This document shows positions 50,113 to 60,362 of a stretch of 60,480 nt of DNA, piece by piece. Position 1 is the stretch's first letter; the number at the start of each line of letters is the position of its first letter. The stretch covers positions 1 to 60,480 of the forward strand of contig JADLBV010000123.1 of NCBI GenBank assembly GCA_020847545.1, read 5' to 3'. Made by a program: the position numbers and the translations under genes. The DNA comes from Phycisphaerales bacterium (GTDB lineage: Bacteria; Planctomycetota; Phycisphaerae; Tepidisphaerales; Tepidisphaeraceae). The notes below the pieces were generated by a model, which was not told the origin of the DNA, searched no databases, and saw only the letters and a list, made by a program, of their open reading frames with translations.

Positions 50113-51543
50113 TTGAGCGACAAGACCGATCATCCCGCCGTCCCTGAGGCTTTTGCGGCGTTGGGGGTTCGACCCTCGATCCTGCGTGGGCTTGCGGACG
50201 CCCGTTTTGAAACCCCTTCTGAAATTCAGGCCCTGCTGATCCCCCGCGCCTTGACCGGTGTCGATATTCTGGGTCAGGCCCGCACCGGCACCGGCAAGAC
50301 GGCCGCCTTCGGCATTCCGATCCTCCAGCGGGCGCAAAAAGGACTGGCCTCGCAGGCCCTGATCCTCGTTCCCACCCGCGAACTGGCGGTGCAGGTGGAG
50401 GATGAGATCAAACGTCTGGGCCAACACACGCCCATCCGTTCGGTGGCGGTGTATGGCGGCCAGAAAATCACCGCGCAGATGAAATTCCTCAAGCACGGCC
50501 CGGAAATCATCGTCGGCACACCCGGGCGCGTGATCGACCTGCTGGAACGGCGTATCGTCACGCTGGACAACATCCGTTTCATCGTCCTCGACGAGGTGGA
50601 CCGGATGCTGGACATTGGATTCCGCGATGACATCCGCAACATTTTGTCGCGGGTTAAAAACCTGCATCGAAATGCGCAGCAGGATGCCCCCGAAGAAACA
50701 GCCGGCGATGGGGAAGAGGGCGCCGATGGCCCAACCCGCCCGCAGACGATCTTCGTCTCGGCGACCTTTTCGCCCGAAATCGAAAAACTCGCCCGTCAAT
50801 ACATGACCGAGCCGGTTGAAAAACTGGTCGCGCCGGGCGCCGATGACAAACCCACCGTGGAGAAGGTGGAACAGTATTACCTGTCGGTGCAGCCGTGGGA
50901 CAAATACCGCCTGTTGAAGATGCTGCTGGAGAAGGAAAATCCGGATCTGGCGATTGTCTTTTGTCGAACCAAGCACGGAGCGCAAAAGCTGGCCAAAAAA
51001 CTGCACGCCGACCAGATCGAATGCCGTGAGATTCATGGCAATTTGGCGCAAAACAAACGCGACCGCGTGATGAAAGGGTTTCGGGGCGGCAAATTCGACG
51101 TTCTGGTCGCCACCGATCTGGCCAGCCGCGGCATTGATGTGGCCGACATCAGTCACATCATCAATTTCGACATCCCCGACGACCCGGAAGTTTATGTCCA
51201 TCGCGTCGGCCGAACCGCCCGCATGGGGGCGACCGGCAAGGCATTCACCTTCGTGCAGCGTGATCAGGGTGATGAGCTGACCAAGGTGGAATCGCTCATC
51301 AACATGGTGATTCCGCTGGGCGTGGTGGAAGGGTTTGAACCGCGCCCCACACCGGCCGACTGGACGGATGAAAAACCCCTACCCGGCGGCAACGCCCCGG
51401 CCGCCCCGCCGGCTCCGAGCCGTTATGAACGCCCATACAACCCCAGCGGGACGGCCCCCAGCACGCCGGTGACGCTGCCAACCCCGCCGCGCACTTTGGG
51501 GAGCAAAATCCCCATCACCCGCCGACACCGGCGCCGGCGTTGA
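50113..51543 (+). CDS. DEAD-box-type RNA helicase (DEVD variant)
   Basis: A 476-residue ATP-dependent RNA helicase. Q-motif region FAALGVRPSILRGLADARFETPSEIQALLIP, motif I ARTGTGKTAAF, Ia PTREL, Ib TPGRV, II VLDEVDRML (Val where DEAD has Ala), III SATFS, and helicase C-terminal motifs IVFCRTKHGAQKL, TDLASRGIDV and HRVGRTARMG. An acidic insertion (about residues 195-212) precedes SAT, and the Pro-rich basic C-terminal tail (RYERPYNPSGTAPSTPVTLP...RRHRRRR) is probably an RNA-binding extension. The start is TTG (50113); no in-frame ATG precedes motif Q. A GATAAT box at 50084-50089 may be its -10. Confidence 0.92.
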   Translation: MSDKTDHPAVPEAFAALGVRPSILRGLADARFETPSEIQALLIPRALTGVDILGQARTGTGKTAAFGIPILQRAQKGLASQALILVPTRELAVQVEDEIKRLGQHTPIRSVAVYGGQKITAQMKFLKHGPEIIVGTPGRVIDLLERRIVTLDNIRFIVLDEVDRMLDIGFRDDIRNILSRVKNLHRNAQQDAPEETAGDGEEGADGPTRPQTIFVSATFSPEIEKLARQYMTEPVEKLVAPGADDKPTVEKVEQYYLSVQPWDKYRLLKMLLEKENPDLAIVFCRTKHGAQKLAKKLHADQIECREIHGNLAQNKRDRVMKGFRGGKFDVLVATDLASRGIDVADISHIINFDIPDDPEVYVHRVGRTARMGATGKAFTFVQRDQGDELTKVESLINMVIPLGVVEGFEPRPTPADWTDEKPLPGGNAPAAPPAPSRYERPYNPSGTAPSTPVTLPTPPRTLGSKIPITRRHRRRR

Positions 51544-51604
51544 GATTGAATTTTTACGGGTTTTCAAAATCCGCCCGCAGGTAGAAGATCGACCGGCGGG
51601 CCTC

Positions 51605-51610
51605 TATACT
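51605..51610 (+). promoter_or_regulatory. -10 box of a leaderless mqnE promoter
   Basis: TATACT ends 7 nt before the mqnE ATG at 51618, putting the transcript start on or next to the initiation codon. No Shine-Dalgarno site. Confidence 0.5.
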
Positions 51611-51617
51611 GACAGCG

Positions 51618-52802
51618 ATGTTGGATTTGGGCACGATTTGGGACCGGGCGTTGTGGCCGGCGGCCGAAAAGGTGTCGGCCGGCCAGCCGTTGTCGCAGGA
51701 AGATGGCGTGGCGCTGTACGCCTCGCGCGACATCCATGCCATTGGCCAGATGGCCGATGTCGTTCGCCGGCGGATGCATCAGGACAAGACCTACTACAAC
51801 CGCAATCGGCACATCAATTACACCAATGTCTGCGCCTTGAGTTGCAAATTCTGCTCCTTTTATCGGAAACGCGGCGAAGAGGGGGCGTATGAGATGCCGG
51901 TGGATCAGGTGGTCCACATCGCCCAAAAAGCCGCGCTGGCAGGGGCGACTGAGGTTCATATAGTCGGGGGGTTGCATCCCTGGCTGAAGTTTGATTATTA
52001 CCTGAATATGCTGCGCGGGATTCGCCAGCAATGTCCCGAACTTCATATCAAAGCCTTCACCGCCATTGAGATCGTCCATCTGACGCGCGTGGCGCGATTG
52101 AGCATCCGACAGGTTTTGGAGGCTTTGCGCGACGCGGGGCTGGGTTCGTTGCCGGGGGGCGGGGCTGAAATTTTCGACGACCGCGTGCATGATGAGGTCT
52201 TCAAGGGCAAAGTCCGCGAGGACAAATGGTTTGAGGTGCATCGCACGGCCCACGAACTGGGGATTTTTTCCAACGCGACGATGCTGTACGGCCATATTGA
52301 AAACCCGGCCGAGCGGATCGGGCATCTGATCAAACTGCGCAACCTGCAAAGCCAGTCATTGTCGGCGATGGGAATCGATCATGGCGATTCACTCTCCGCA
52401 CCACCCATCGGCGAAAACCAAACCGGGCGGGCCTGTTTCAACTGCGTCATCCCACTCTCGTTTATCCCCGAGCGATCCGAACTGGGCCACCTGCCGGGAC
52501 CGACCGGCCTGACAGACCTGAAAACATTGGCGATCACCCGCCTGATGGTCCACAACATCCCGCACATCAAGGCCTTCTGGATCATGCAGGGAATCGGTCT
52601 GGCCCAATTGGCGCTCAGTTGGGGATGTGATGATCTGGATGGCACGGTGGTCTGGTATGACATCACCAAACGCGAGGGGCAGGGTGTTCATCAAGAGTTT
52701 CATGTGCGCGACATTCAACGGCTGATCCGCGAAACGGGCGGCCGGCCGGTGGAGCGGGATACGTTGTATCGCGAAATTGAGCGCGAACCCATTCACGCAT
52801 AG
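51618..52802 (+). CDS. mqnE: Aminofutalosine synthase (radical SAM)
   Basis: A 394-residue radical SAM enzyme that joins 3-(1-carboxyvinyloxy)benzoate with SAM to make 6-amino-6-deoxyfutalosine, the committed step of the alternative menaquinone pathway. Cluster motif NVCALSCKFCSFYR (CxxxCxxC), then VTEVHIVGGLHPWLKFDYYLNMLR, LPGGGAEIFDDRVHDEVFKGK and the C-terminal CVIPLSFIPERSEL-GHLPGPTGL characteristic of MqnE rather than MqnC or CofH. It implies that menaquinone is the quinone reduced by complex I here. Other mqn genes are not in the window. Confidence 0.93.
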   Translation: MLDLGTIWDRALWPAAEKVSAGQPLSQEDGVALYASRDIHAIGQMADVVRRRMHQDKTYYNRNRHINYTNVCALSCKFCSFYRKRGEEGAYEMPVDQVVHIAQKAALAGATEVHIVGGLHPWLKFDYYLNMLRGIRQQCPELHIKAFTAIEIVHLTRVARLSIRQVLEALRDAGLGSLPGGGAEIFDDRVHDEVFKGKVREDKWFEVHRTAHELGIFSNATMLYGHIENPAERIGHLIKLRNLQSQSLSAMGIDHGDSLSAPPIGENQTGRACFNCVIPLSFIPERSELGHLPGPTGLTDLKTLAITRLMVHNIPHIKAFWIMQGIGLAQLALSWGCDDLDGTVVWYDITKREGQGVHQEFHVRDIQRLIRETGGRPVERDTLYREIEREPIHA

Positions 52803-52812
52803 GGAAGGGCAA

Positions 52813-53325
52813 ATGGCCGAACAGGAATGGTATTACGCACTAGATGGCCAGCAACTGGGGCCGGTTGAGATTCAGGTGTTGCAGCAATTGCTTGCCAATG
52901 GCAATTTGCAGCCGACCGATCTGGTTTGGCGTCAGGGGATGGACAACTGGCAACCGGCCGGGTCGATTGCGGAATTGAACCCGGTGAATTCAACGGCCGC
53001 GCCGACCCCCGTGTCGGCCTATCCGGTGCCACCGGCCGGGCAAGCGCCGTATGGAACGCCGTTGCCCTATGCGCCCAATGTGACCAATTCACAGGGACGG
53101 GCGACGGCCGCGCTGGTGGTCTCGATCCTGGGGTTTTTCTGTTTTGGGATCGTGCTGGGACCGATCTCGATCTACCTGGCGGTCAAGGCCAAGGCAAACA
53201 TGGCCCGCTCGGGCGATTTTACGGGCCATGGCCTGGCCAAGGCGGCGCTGGTGATCGGCATTGTCGATATCATCACTTTCATGCTGGGCGTGCTGCTACA
53301 GGTTGGGATCATGAAACTGCGGTAG
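52813..53325 (+). CDS. GYF_2 domain plus DUF4190 membrane protein
   Basis: A 170-residue protein. Residues 4-50 form a GYF_2 domain (EWYYALDGQQLGPVEIQVLQQLLANGNLQPTDLVWRQGMDNWQPA), a peptide-recognition fold often found in bacterial membrane proteins. A Pro-rich linker follows, then a DUF4190 double-helix membrane unit (ATAALVVSILGFFCFGIVLGPISIYLAVKAKANMARSGDFTGHGLAKAALVIGIVDIITFML). Role unknown; probably a small membrane adaptor. The ATG has GGAAGGG just upstream. It begins 10 bp after mqnE. Confidence 0.85.
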   Translation: MAEQEWYYALDGQQLGPVEIQVLQQLLANGNLQPTDLVWRQGMDNWQPAGSIAELNPVNSTAAPTPVSAYPVPPAGQAPYGTPLPYAPNVTNSQGRATAALVVSILGFFCFGIVLGPISIYLAVKAKANMARSGDFTGHGLAKAALVIGIVDIITFMLGVLLQVGIMKLR

Positions 53326-53345
53326 ACGATCAGGCGATGTCATCC

Positions 53346-53374
53346 TTCACGCATAATCGCTTCGCCACTACAAT
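53346..53374 (+). promoter_or_regulatory. Leaderless promoter of the Gfo/Idh/MocA gene
   Basis: TTCACG (53346-53351), a 17-bp spacer and TACAAT (53369-53374) give a sigma70-like promoter whose start falls on the A of the ATG at 53381, with no Shine-Dalgarno site. Confidence 0.55.
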
Positions 53375-53380
53375 CCCCGC

Positions 53381-54394
53381 ATGATTCAACTGGCACTTGT
53401 CGGCGGCGCGCATATTCATACTCCGGCGTTCATCAAAACGCTCAAAAGTCGCCCGGAATTCGCGGTTAAATGGGTCTGGGACCACGACCCGGCCCGTGCA
53501 TCCAAAAGCGCAAACGAACTGGGGGCGAAAGTCGTGCCTGATGCAGGGCATATCTGGGCGGATGATTCGATCAAGGCCGTCATCATTTGTTCGGAAACCA
53601 ATCGTCACGAGGAACTGGTCATCCCCGCGGCCGCGGCCCGCAAGCATCTGTTTGTCGAAAAGCCGCTGGGGTTGGGTTCATCCGATGCCGGGCGGATGGC
53701 CAGGGCGATTGAAGCTGCGAAAGTGATGTTTCACACCGGTTATTTCATGCGGGGGATTCCGGAGATGCGATTTTTGCGCGACCAGATTTCGGCCGGCCAT
53801 TTTGGAACCATCCACCGATTGCGCGGCAGCACCTGCCACCGTGGGGCATTGGCGGGATGGTTCGACACCGAATGGCGCTGGATGGCCGATCCAAAGCAGG
53901 CCGGTTGCGGCGCGTATGGCGACCTGGGAACCCATTCGCTGGACCTGCTGCTCTGGTTGATGAATGAAACGCCGGTGCAAAGCTGCATCGCCACGATCAG
54001 CAACGGCACCCGCCGATATGGGGATTGCGATGAATTGGGCGAAGGGTTGTTGCAAATGTCTGATGGGGCGATCGCCACCCTGTCGGCCGGTTGGGATGAT
54101 CTGGCCAATCCACTCAGCCTGCTCATCAGCGGCACCGAAGCAAACGCCGCGATCATGAACGATCAGCTTTATTTCATGTGCAACAAGGTTTCAGGTGCCA
54201 ATGGCACTCAACCATGGACCCAGCTCCCTGAGCCGATCAAGGCGGGGTTTGACGCATTTTTGGATGCCCTTGAAGGCAAACCGGCCGCACTGGTGCCCGT
54301 CAAGGAGGCGGCCTATCGCAATTCCGTCATGGAGGCGCTGTACGAATCCACCCGCAGCGGACAATGGACGGTTCCGGGAAACACCCCGCAATAA
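53381..54394 (+). CDS. Gfo/Idh/MocA family oxidoreductase
   Basis: A 337-residue NAD(P)-dependent sugar or cyclitol dehydrogenase-type protein. N-terminal Rossmann start MIQLALVGGAHIHTPAFIKTL, then the family EKPLG motif in FVEKPLGLGSSDAGRMARAI and a C-terminal alpha/beta domain with GAYGDLGTHSLDLLLWLM, where the Asp-x-x-x-His pair fits the catalytic D/H site. The N-terminal GxGxxG motif reads GGAHIH, which departs from the usual pattern, so cofactor binding may be altered. No sugar transporter is next to it; substrate unknown. Confidence 0.88.
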   Translation: MIQLALVGGAHIHTPAFIKTLKSRPEFAVKWVWDHDPARASKSANELGAKVVPDAGHIWADDSIKAVIICSETNRHEELVIPAAAARKHLFVEKPLGLGSSDAGRMARAIEAAKVMFHTGYFMRGIPEMRFLRDQISAGHFGTIHRLRGSTCHRGALAGWFDTEWRWMADPKQAGCGAYGDLGTHSLDLLLWLMNETPVQSCIATISNGTRRYGDCDELGEGLLQMSDGAIATLSAGWDDLANPLSLLISGTEANAAIMNDQLYFMCNKVSGANGTQPWTQLPEPIKAGFDAFLDALEGKPAALVPVKEAAYRNSVMEALYESTRSGQWTVPGNTPQ

Positions 54395-54412
54395 TTGGGG
54401 CGATCCAAGCGA

Positions 54413-55660
54413 TTATGCACGCCTGAATCGAATCAGCACCCCAACGCTCAGCACCAGCGTCAGCATCATCACCGCGCTGACGCCGGCCACGCCGTAGACA
54501 ATCTGGCCGGGCCAGATGGATTGGGTCAATGCGCCCACCCCCGGCCCGATGGCCGCGCCAAGGCCGACGAGGGCTTCGTGGTAGCCCCCATGTTCGGTGC
54601 TGCCATGGCTGAGGACCATGCCGAAATAAAGGCTGGCGGAGTAGATCATCCCCATCGCCAGTCCAAGAGCCACCTGCCAGACGATCATCATGGCGATGTC
54701 GATGCCGCCGGTTGCCAAGGCTGGCATTCCCAGCAGATCCGATGGCCGCAGGGTGATGCCCCAGAAGGCCAGCAACATCACGGCCGAGGCGGCCAATAGC
54801 AACCGTGGGCGGGTGTGCCAGCCGGTGGTCATGCCGGCCAAGATGAATGCCCCGAATCGGGCGACCAACCAGATGCTGGCGAGCAGGGTTTTGTTCGCGG
54901 TGGAGAGATTGTTCAGCACCGGCAGCGATGGGAGCATCGCCAGCAGGCTGAAATTGATGACATAGACCGCCGGCATGGAGATGCGCGACAACCACAACGC
55001 CAGCCGACGAATGCGTAATAATTGCGGCTCGGGTTCCATATGGACCGGCGCGGCCGTTATCGGTGAATCCGATTTGTCGCGCAACATTTTGTATGCCACC
55101 TGTCCCGCCACGGCATGTCCCAGGGCGGCGAGAATGAATATCCCCAGTGGATGGAGTTGGAGAATCGCCCCGGTCAGTGCGATGACCACCGCCGCCCCGC
55201 CGGACCAGACCAGGTTGTAGATGGACAACCGTCGGGACATCTGATGAGAATCCGCGCCGGTGGTCATCAACCCTTCCAGAATCGGCCAACTGGCGGCGGT
55301 GAACAGGGTATAGACCAGCAACGCCGCGACCATGCCGACGGGTGTGGCCGACACGGCCATGAGCAAGAGCGCAACGAGCATCAACGCCCACTGCAACCCC
55401 GCCAGCGCGCCGCCATGTCCACCCCACCTCCATCGCAACGTCAGCGGATGGGCCAACAACGCCCCGCAGATGGACATGACCCCCTGTGAACTCGCCAGCA
55501 GCAGGTTTTTCAACGGCCCCCAACCGAATTGATGCTCCGTATAAAAGAAGATGCCGTTGAGGAGAAACGAGGCGCCGATGTCCATCAGGCCGGTGACCAG
55601 CAGGACCATCAACAATCGTCGTCGCAGGATGGATGGGGGTGCGGAAACGGTGGTGTTCAT
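54413..55660 (-). CDS. MFS transporter
   Basis: A 415-residue membrane protein with about 11-12 helices. The N-terminus reads LLMVLLVTGLMDIGASFLLNGIFFYTEHQFGWGPLKNLLLASSQGVMSICGALLAHPL, a usual MFS start, and LLVYTLFTAASWPILEGLMTTGADSHQMSRRLSIYNLVWSGG in helices 4-5 is typical. Substrate unknown. Convergent with the Gfo/Idh/MocA gene (18 bp apart) and divergent from the HlyD gene. Confidence 0.88.
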   Translation of the reverse strand: MNTTVSAPPSILRRRLLMVLLVTGLMDIGASFLLNGIFFYTEHQFGWGPLKNLLLASSQGVMSICGALLAHPLTLRWRWGGHGGALAGLQWALMLVALLLMAVSATPVGMVAALLVYTLFTAASWPILEGLMTTGADSHQMSRRLSIYNLVWSGGAAVVIALTGAILQLHPLGIFILAALGHAVAGQVAYKMLRDKSDSPITAAPVHMEPEPQLLRIRRLALWLSRISMPAVYVINFSLLAMLPSLPVLNNLSTANKTLLASIWLVARFGAFILAGMTTGWHTRPRLLLAASAVMLLAFWGITLRPSDLLGMPALATGGIDIAMMIVWQVALGLAMGMIYSASLYFGMVLSHGSTEHGGYHEALVGLGAAIGPGVGALTQSIWPGQIVYGVAGVSAVMMLTLVLSVGVLIRFRRA

Positions 55661-55740
55661 GGATGGGGATATCGGTTGGTCAACATCAATTCGGTGACGA
55701 TCATATCGTCAGCGGAGGGGAAATCGAGCCGTGGACCGCC

Positions 55741-55746
55741 TATAAT
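55741..55746 (+). promoter_or_regulatory. -10 box of the export operon
   Basis: A perfect TATAAT ends 10 nt before the ATG at 55757, giving a leader of only a few nucleotides and no Shine-Dalgarno site. It also contains an ATG (55745) in the same frame as the gene. Confidence 0.45.
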
Positions 55747-55756
55747 GATCCGGCAT

Positions 55757-57013
55757 ATGAATCGACCGATGCGGACGCTTTGGCGTTGGGGAGGGATGAT
55801 TGTCCTGCTGGGGGGAATCGTTTTTGGCGTGCAATGGATTGTGATGCGGCTGGCGAGGCCGGTGGTGACGCTCACACAGGCGGTGGATGGGCCGGTGGTG
55901 CAGGCGTTTTATGCGACCGGCACGATTTCGCCGCAGCGCGACTATCCGATCAAGAGCAACACGGCCGGCATCATCACCGAATTGAAGGTGGACAAGGGTT
56001 CGGCCGTCAAGGCCGGCGATGAACTGGCCAGGGTTTCGGACCCGGAACTGCAATTCAAATACGATCAGGCGAAGGCGACCGTCACCGAAAAAGCCGCGAT
56101 GGCCGATGAGAAGACCTCGCCGGCATTGCGCGAGTTGGATGCGAAGATCGCGGCGTTTGGTGACCTGCTGGCCATCGCCCAACGAGAGGAAAAGCGGATC
56201 ACCGACCTGATTGAGCGCAACGCCGCTTCGACCAACGATCTGGATCAGGCCATTGACCGGCTCAAACGGATGTGGGCGGAGACCGAATCGCTCAAGGCGC
56301 AGCGAGCGAGCAAACAACTGGAATTGCAGAAGGATTTGGAAGTGGCGCAGGCCGCGTTGCGGATCGCGCAATGGAATCTGGATCAGCAGGTTTTGCGCAG
56401 CCCGGTGGATGGGGTGGTGCTGGACCGCCCCACCTCGCTGGGGACGCGCGTGGCGGTCAACGATCACCTGATGCTGGTGGCGGATGTATCGGCACAGAAT
56501 CTGGTGATGCGGGCGGCGGTGGATGAGGAGGATAAGAACAAGGTGCATCCGGGGCAGGTGGTGCGGATGACGCTCTATTCATTCCCGGCCGAATCGTTTG
56601 AGGGGACGGTGGACCGGATTTACGACCAGGCCGACCCGAAGCGCCGAACCTTTGAGATCGATGTGAAGCTGAGCAAGCCCGACACCCGGTTTTCGCCGGG
56701 AATGACCGGCGAACTGGCGTTCATCATGGGGGAAAAGACCAAGGCGACGATTGTGCCGGCGCAGGCGTGGCAGGAGGGGGCGCTCTGGACGGTGCGGGAT
56801 CATCAATTGAAGCGGGTGGAGGCCAAAATCGGGCTGCGCAGCATCGAACGCATCGAAGTGCTATCGGGTTTGTCGGCCGGGGTGGATGTGGTCATCAGCC
56901 CCATCGGAAAAATGAACGAAGGGCAGCGCGTGCGCATCGAGCGGATCGACCCGATGGTGGCGGCGGGATTGAACAAACATGAGCAGAACGATGGATTCAA
57001 GGGATTTAATTGA
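55757..57013 (+). CDS. HlyD/RND-type periplasmic adaptor protein
   Basis: A 418-residue membrane-fusion adaptor. One N-terminal helix (MIVLLGGIVFGVQWIVM), split biotinyl-lipoyl domain (YPIKSNTAGIITELKVDKGSAVKAGDELARVSDPEL), coiled-coil hairpin (TVTEKAAMADEKTSPALRELDAKIAAFGDLLAIAQREEKRITDL ... LQKDLEVAQAALRIAQWNLD), then GVVLDRPTSLGTRVAVNDHLMLVADVS and a beta-barrel domain. It links an inner-membrane pump with an outer-membrane channel. The open frame runs upstream to 55529, but residues before 55757 look unrelated. A TATAAT box just upstream, with no Shine-Dalgarno site, supports this start. FtsX and ATPase genes follow. Confidence 0.9.
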   Translation: MNRPMRTLWRWGGMIVLLGGIVFGVQWIVMRLARPVVTLTQAVDGPVVQAFYATGTISPQRDYPIKSNTAGIITELKVDKGSAVKAGDELARVSDPELQFKYDQAKATVTEKAAMADEKTSPALRELDAKIAAFGDLLAIAQREEKRITDLIERNAASTNDLDQAIDRLKRMWAETESLKAQRASKQLELQKDLEVAQAALRIAQWNLDQQVLRSPVDGVVLDRPTSLGTRVAVNDHLMLVADVSAQNLVMRAAVDEEDKNKVHPGQVVRMTLYSFPAESFEGTVDRIYDQADPKRRTFEIDVKLSKPDTRFSPGMTGELAFIMGEKTKATIVPAQAWQEGALWTVRDHQLKRVEAKIGLRSIERIEVLSGLSAGVDVVISPIGKMNEGQRVRIERIDPMVAAGLNKHEQNDGFKGFN

Positions 57014-57031
57014 CAAGGAGAGCCGCCGGTT

Positions 57032-58289
57032 GTGAGCCGCCGGCGGCCGACAGACATGCGTTGGTTCATCTCCATCCGGTATTTTCTCTCCCACAAACGC
57101 CAGTCGCTGGTGTGCATCGCGGGCGTCACCATCAGCGTGATGATGTTCATCACCATGTCGGCGATGATGGATGGATTTACGGACAAATTCATCATCGAAA
57201 CGGTGGAATCGACCGGCCACATCACCATTCACGATGAGCCGCGCGAACGGGAGACGAAGATTTTGCAGCGGGTGTACAACGACCCCAACGCGCTGCTGGT
57301 GGTTGAGGATGTCAAGCCGCGCGACAAGGTGGAAAAAATCAAAAACCCCAGCGGCCTGCTGGCGACGCTGCGGCGGATGCGCGGCATCACCGGCGTGGCG
57401 CCGATGGTCACCGGCGACGCCATCGCCACCTATGGAACCAAGACGCTGAACCTGTCGATCATGGGGGTTGAGCCTTCGCAGCAGGTGGCCGTCACCACCA
57501 TCGGCGACAAAATGATCGATGGGGATTTTTCAAGGCTGAAAACCACCGCGGATGGACTGATCATCGGGCGCGGCGTCAGCGACATCCTGGGGGCCAGGGT
57601 CGGCGACAGCGTGACCCTCTCCAGCAGCACCGGCGGCGGCACCAGCGCCAAAGTCGTCGGCATCTTCGCCACCGGCGTCACACCGGTTGATTATTCGCGC
57701 GCCTACATGCTCCTCAACGACGCCCAGACGTTGCTGGACCGCAAGAACATCGTCAATGAAATCGTGTTGCGCACCGACGATTACACCAAGGCCGAGGCGT
57801 ACGCTGCCCAGATCGAGGCGATCTGCGGCTATCGCACCGAAAGCTGGCAGGAGAGCAACGCCAATTTCCTGAAAATCTTCCGCATCCAGACGATCATCAC
57901 CTATTTCATCACCGGCGCGCTGCTGGTGGTTGCGGCGTTTGGCGTGTTAAACATCCTCATCATGGCGGTGCTGGAGCGGGTCAACGACATCGCGATCCTC
58001 AAAAGTTTCGGCCTGTCGCGCAACGACATCACGCTGATCTACGTCTTTCAGGGGCTGGTGATCGGCCTGATCGGTTCATTGATCGGCGTGGGATTGGGAA
58101 AACTGGCGATCGAAGGTTTGCGTCGATTGCCGATTCAGATGGAAGGATTGGTGAAGGTCGAGGGACTGTTGATGAGCGAGCATCTCAGCTCCTACATCAC
58201 GGCGTTCGTGGCATCAATGGTGGTGGTGCTGCTGGCGGCGGTCTATCCCGCCCGGCGGGCGGCGCGATATGATCCGGTTGAGGTGATCC

Positions 58290-58303
<14 letters not shown>
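57032..58303 (+). CDS. FtsX-like ABC transporter permease (MacB/LolCE type)
   Basis: A 423-residue permease with the MacB_PCD plus FtsX layout: helix 1 near residues 20-45 (SLVCIAGVTISVMMFITMSAMMDGF), a large periplasmic domain (about 50-280) and three C-terminal helices (ITYFITGALLVVAAFGVLNILIMAVLERVNDIAILKSFGLSRNDITLIYVFQGLVIGLIGSLIGVGLG and VASMVVVLLAAVYPARRAARYDPVEVIRG). The closing YPARRAARYDPVEVIRG is the family signature. The start is GTG at 57032 with AAGGAG about 11 nt upstream; ATG 57056 is an alternative. It overlaps the ATPase gene by 14 nt. Confidence 0.93.
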
Positions 58304-59080
<777 letters not shown>

Positions 59081-59084
<4 letters not shown>

Positions 59085-60358
59085 CAAGCGAAAAAATCAT
59101 CCGCGACCCGGTTCATGATGTCATCGCGTTTAGGCTCCATGACCCGCTCGAATCGCTTCTGTTTCAACTGATCAACACCGAGGAATTTCAACGCCTTCGG
59201 CGCATCCGCCAGCTTGGCATGGCGAGCCTGGCCTATCCGGGGGCGGACCATTCGCGATACTCCCACAGCCTGGGCGTCATGCAGACCGCCCGGCTGATCC
59301 TCGACCAACTTCGACATTTCACCCCCATCGACCCGATCTCCCAAACCGCCTGCCTGGTCGGCACTTTGCTGCACGATCTGGGCCACGGCCCATTCAGCCA
59401 TGTCTTCGAGCGCGTCAGCGGTCTGTCGCACGAACAACAAACCATCCAGATCATCGAAGACCCCGCCGGCCGGGTGCATCAGTTGTTGCGCGAACACGAT
59501 ACCGCCCTGCCATCATTGGTGGTGGATTTGATGAACGCCAGGCCGGAACGCACTTTTTACAGCGACATCCTGTGCGGCCAGCTCGACGCCGACCGGTTCG
59601 ACTACCTGCTTCGCGACAACCTGATGACCGGCAGCAGATATGGTGGTTTTGACCTGCAATGGCTGTTGCACGCACTGGTGGTCGATGGGCCAACCAACCG
59701 TCTGGCCGTGGCATGGAAAGGGGTCAGCGCGGTCGAGGCGTATCTGCAATCGCGCTATCACATGTACCGCAACGTCTATTTTCACAAGGTGGTCCGAAGC
59801 GCCGAGGGGATGGTGAAACTCGCCCTGCAACGCGCCAAAAGACTGGCGGTGCAGGATCGCCTGGAATGGCCGACGCGGGAGCATCTCGTCTATCGCGCGC
59901 TGCTCGGCCAGCGGCTCAATGTCGAGGAATTCACCGATCTGGACGACATCTCCGTGCTCCACTGTTTCAAAATTTGGAAGGATTCCACCGACACCCTGCT
60001 GGCCGGGCTGTGCCGTGGGTTGCTCCATCGGCGGCTGTATAAAACGATTGATTTAACACCCATCGAAGACCCCCAACATCTCGAATCAATACTGCAAAAA
60101 GCCGCCGATGCCATCACCCACCACGGCGGCGACGCGGCCTACGACCTGTTTTTCGACCAACCCGAAGACACCCCCTACGAAACCCGCTGGTCCGCCGATT
60201 CGGCCGGCGATGAAATCCTCGTCCGTGACCCGGCCGGCCAATTGATCCCCTTTGGCGCGATCTCCCCCCTGTCGGCCGCTCTCAATCGCCAACTCACCTT
60301 CCGCCGGCTTCATGTGGCCGAGCCGTATCGCGATGTGGTTCTTGAGGCGATGCGTTAA
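59081..60358 (+). CDS. HD-domain phosphohydrolase (dGTPase/SAMHD1-like)
   Basis: A 425-residue HD superfamily hydrolase. Metal-site residues: His in DHSRYSHSLGVMQTA and HD in LLHDLGHGPFSHVFER, the classic HD pattern, with downstream conserved SDILCGQLDADRFDYLLRDNLMTG, which carries the final Asp. This resembles SAMHD1 and dGTP triphosphohydrolases more than c-di-GMP HD-GYP. The start overlaps the ATPase stop by 4 nt (ATGA), so it is made with the export operon, an unusual partner. The C-terminus (about 340-425) is less conserved. Substrate unknown; a nucleotide or nucleotide-like molecule is likely. Confidence 0.9.
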
Positions 60359-60362
60359 GTAA

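Noticed and set aside
50041-51201. 386-residue minus-strand open frame opposite the helicase
   Set aside because: Antisense shadow; the helicase motifs cover the same bases.
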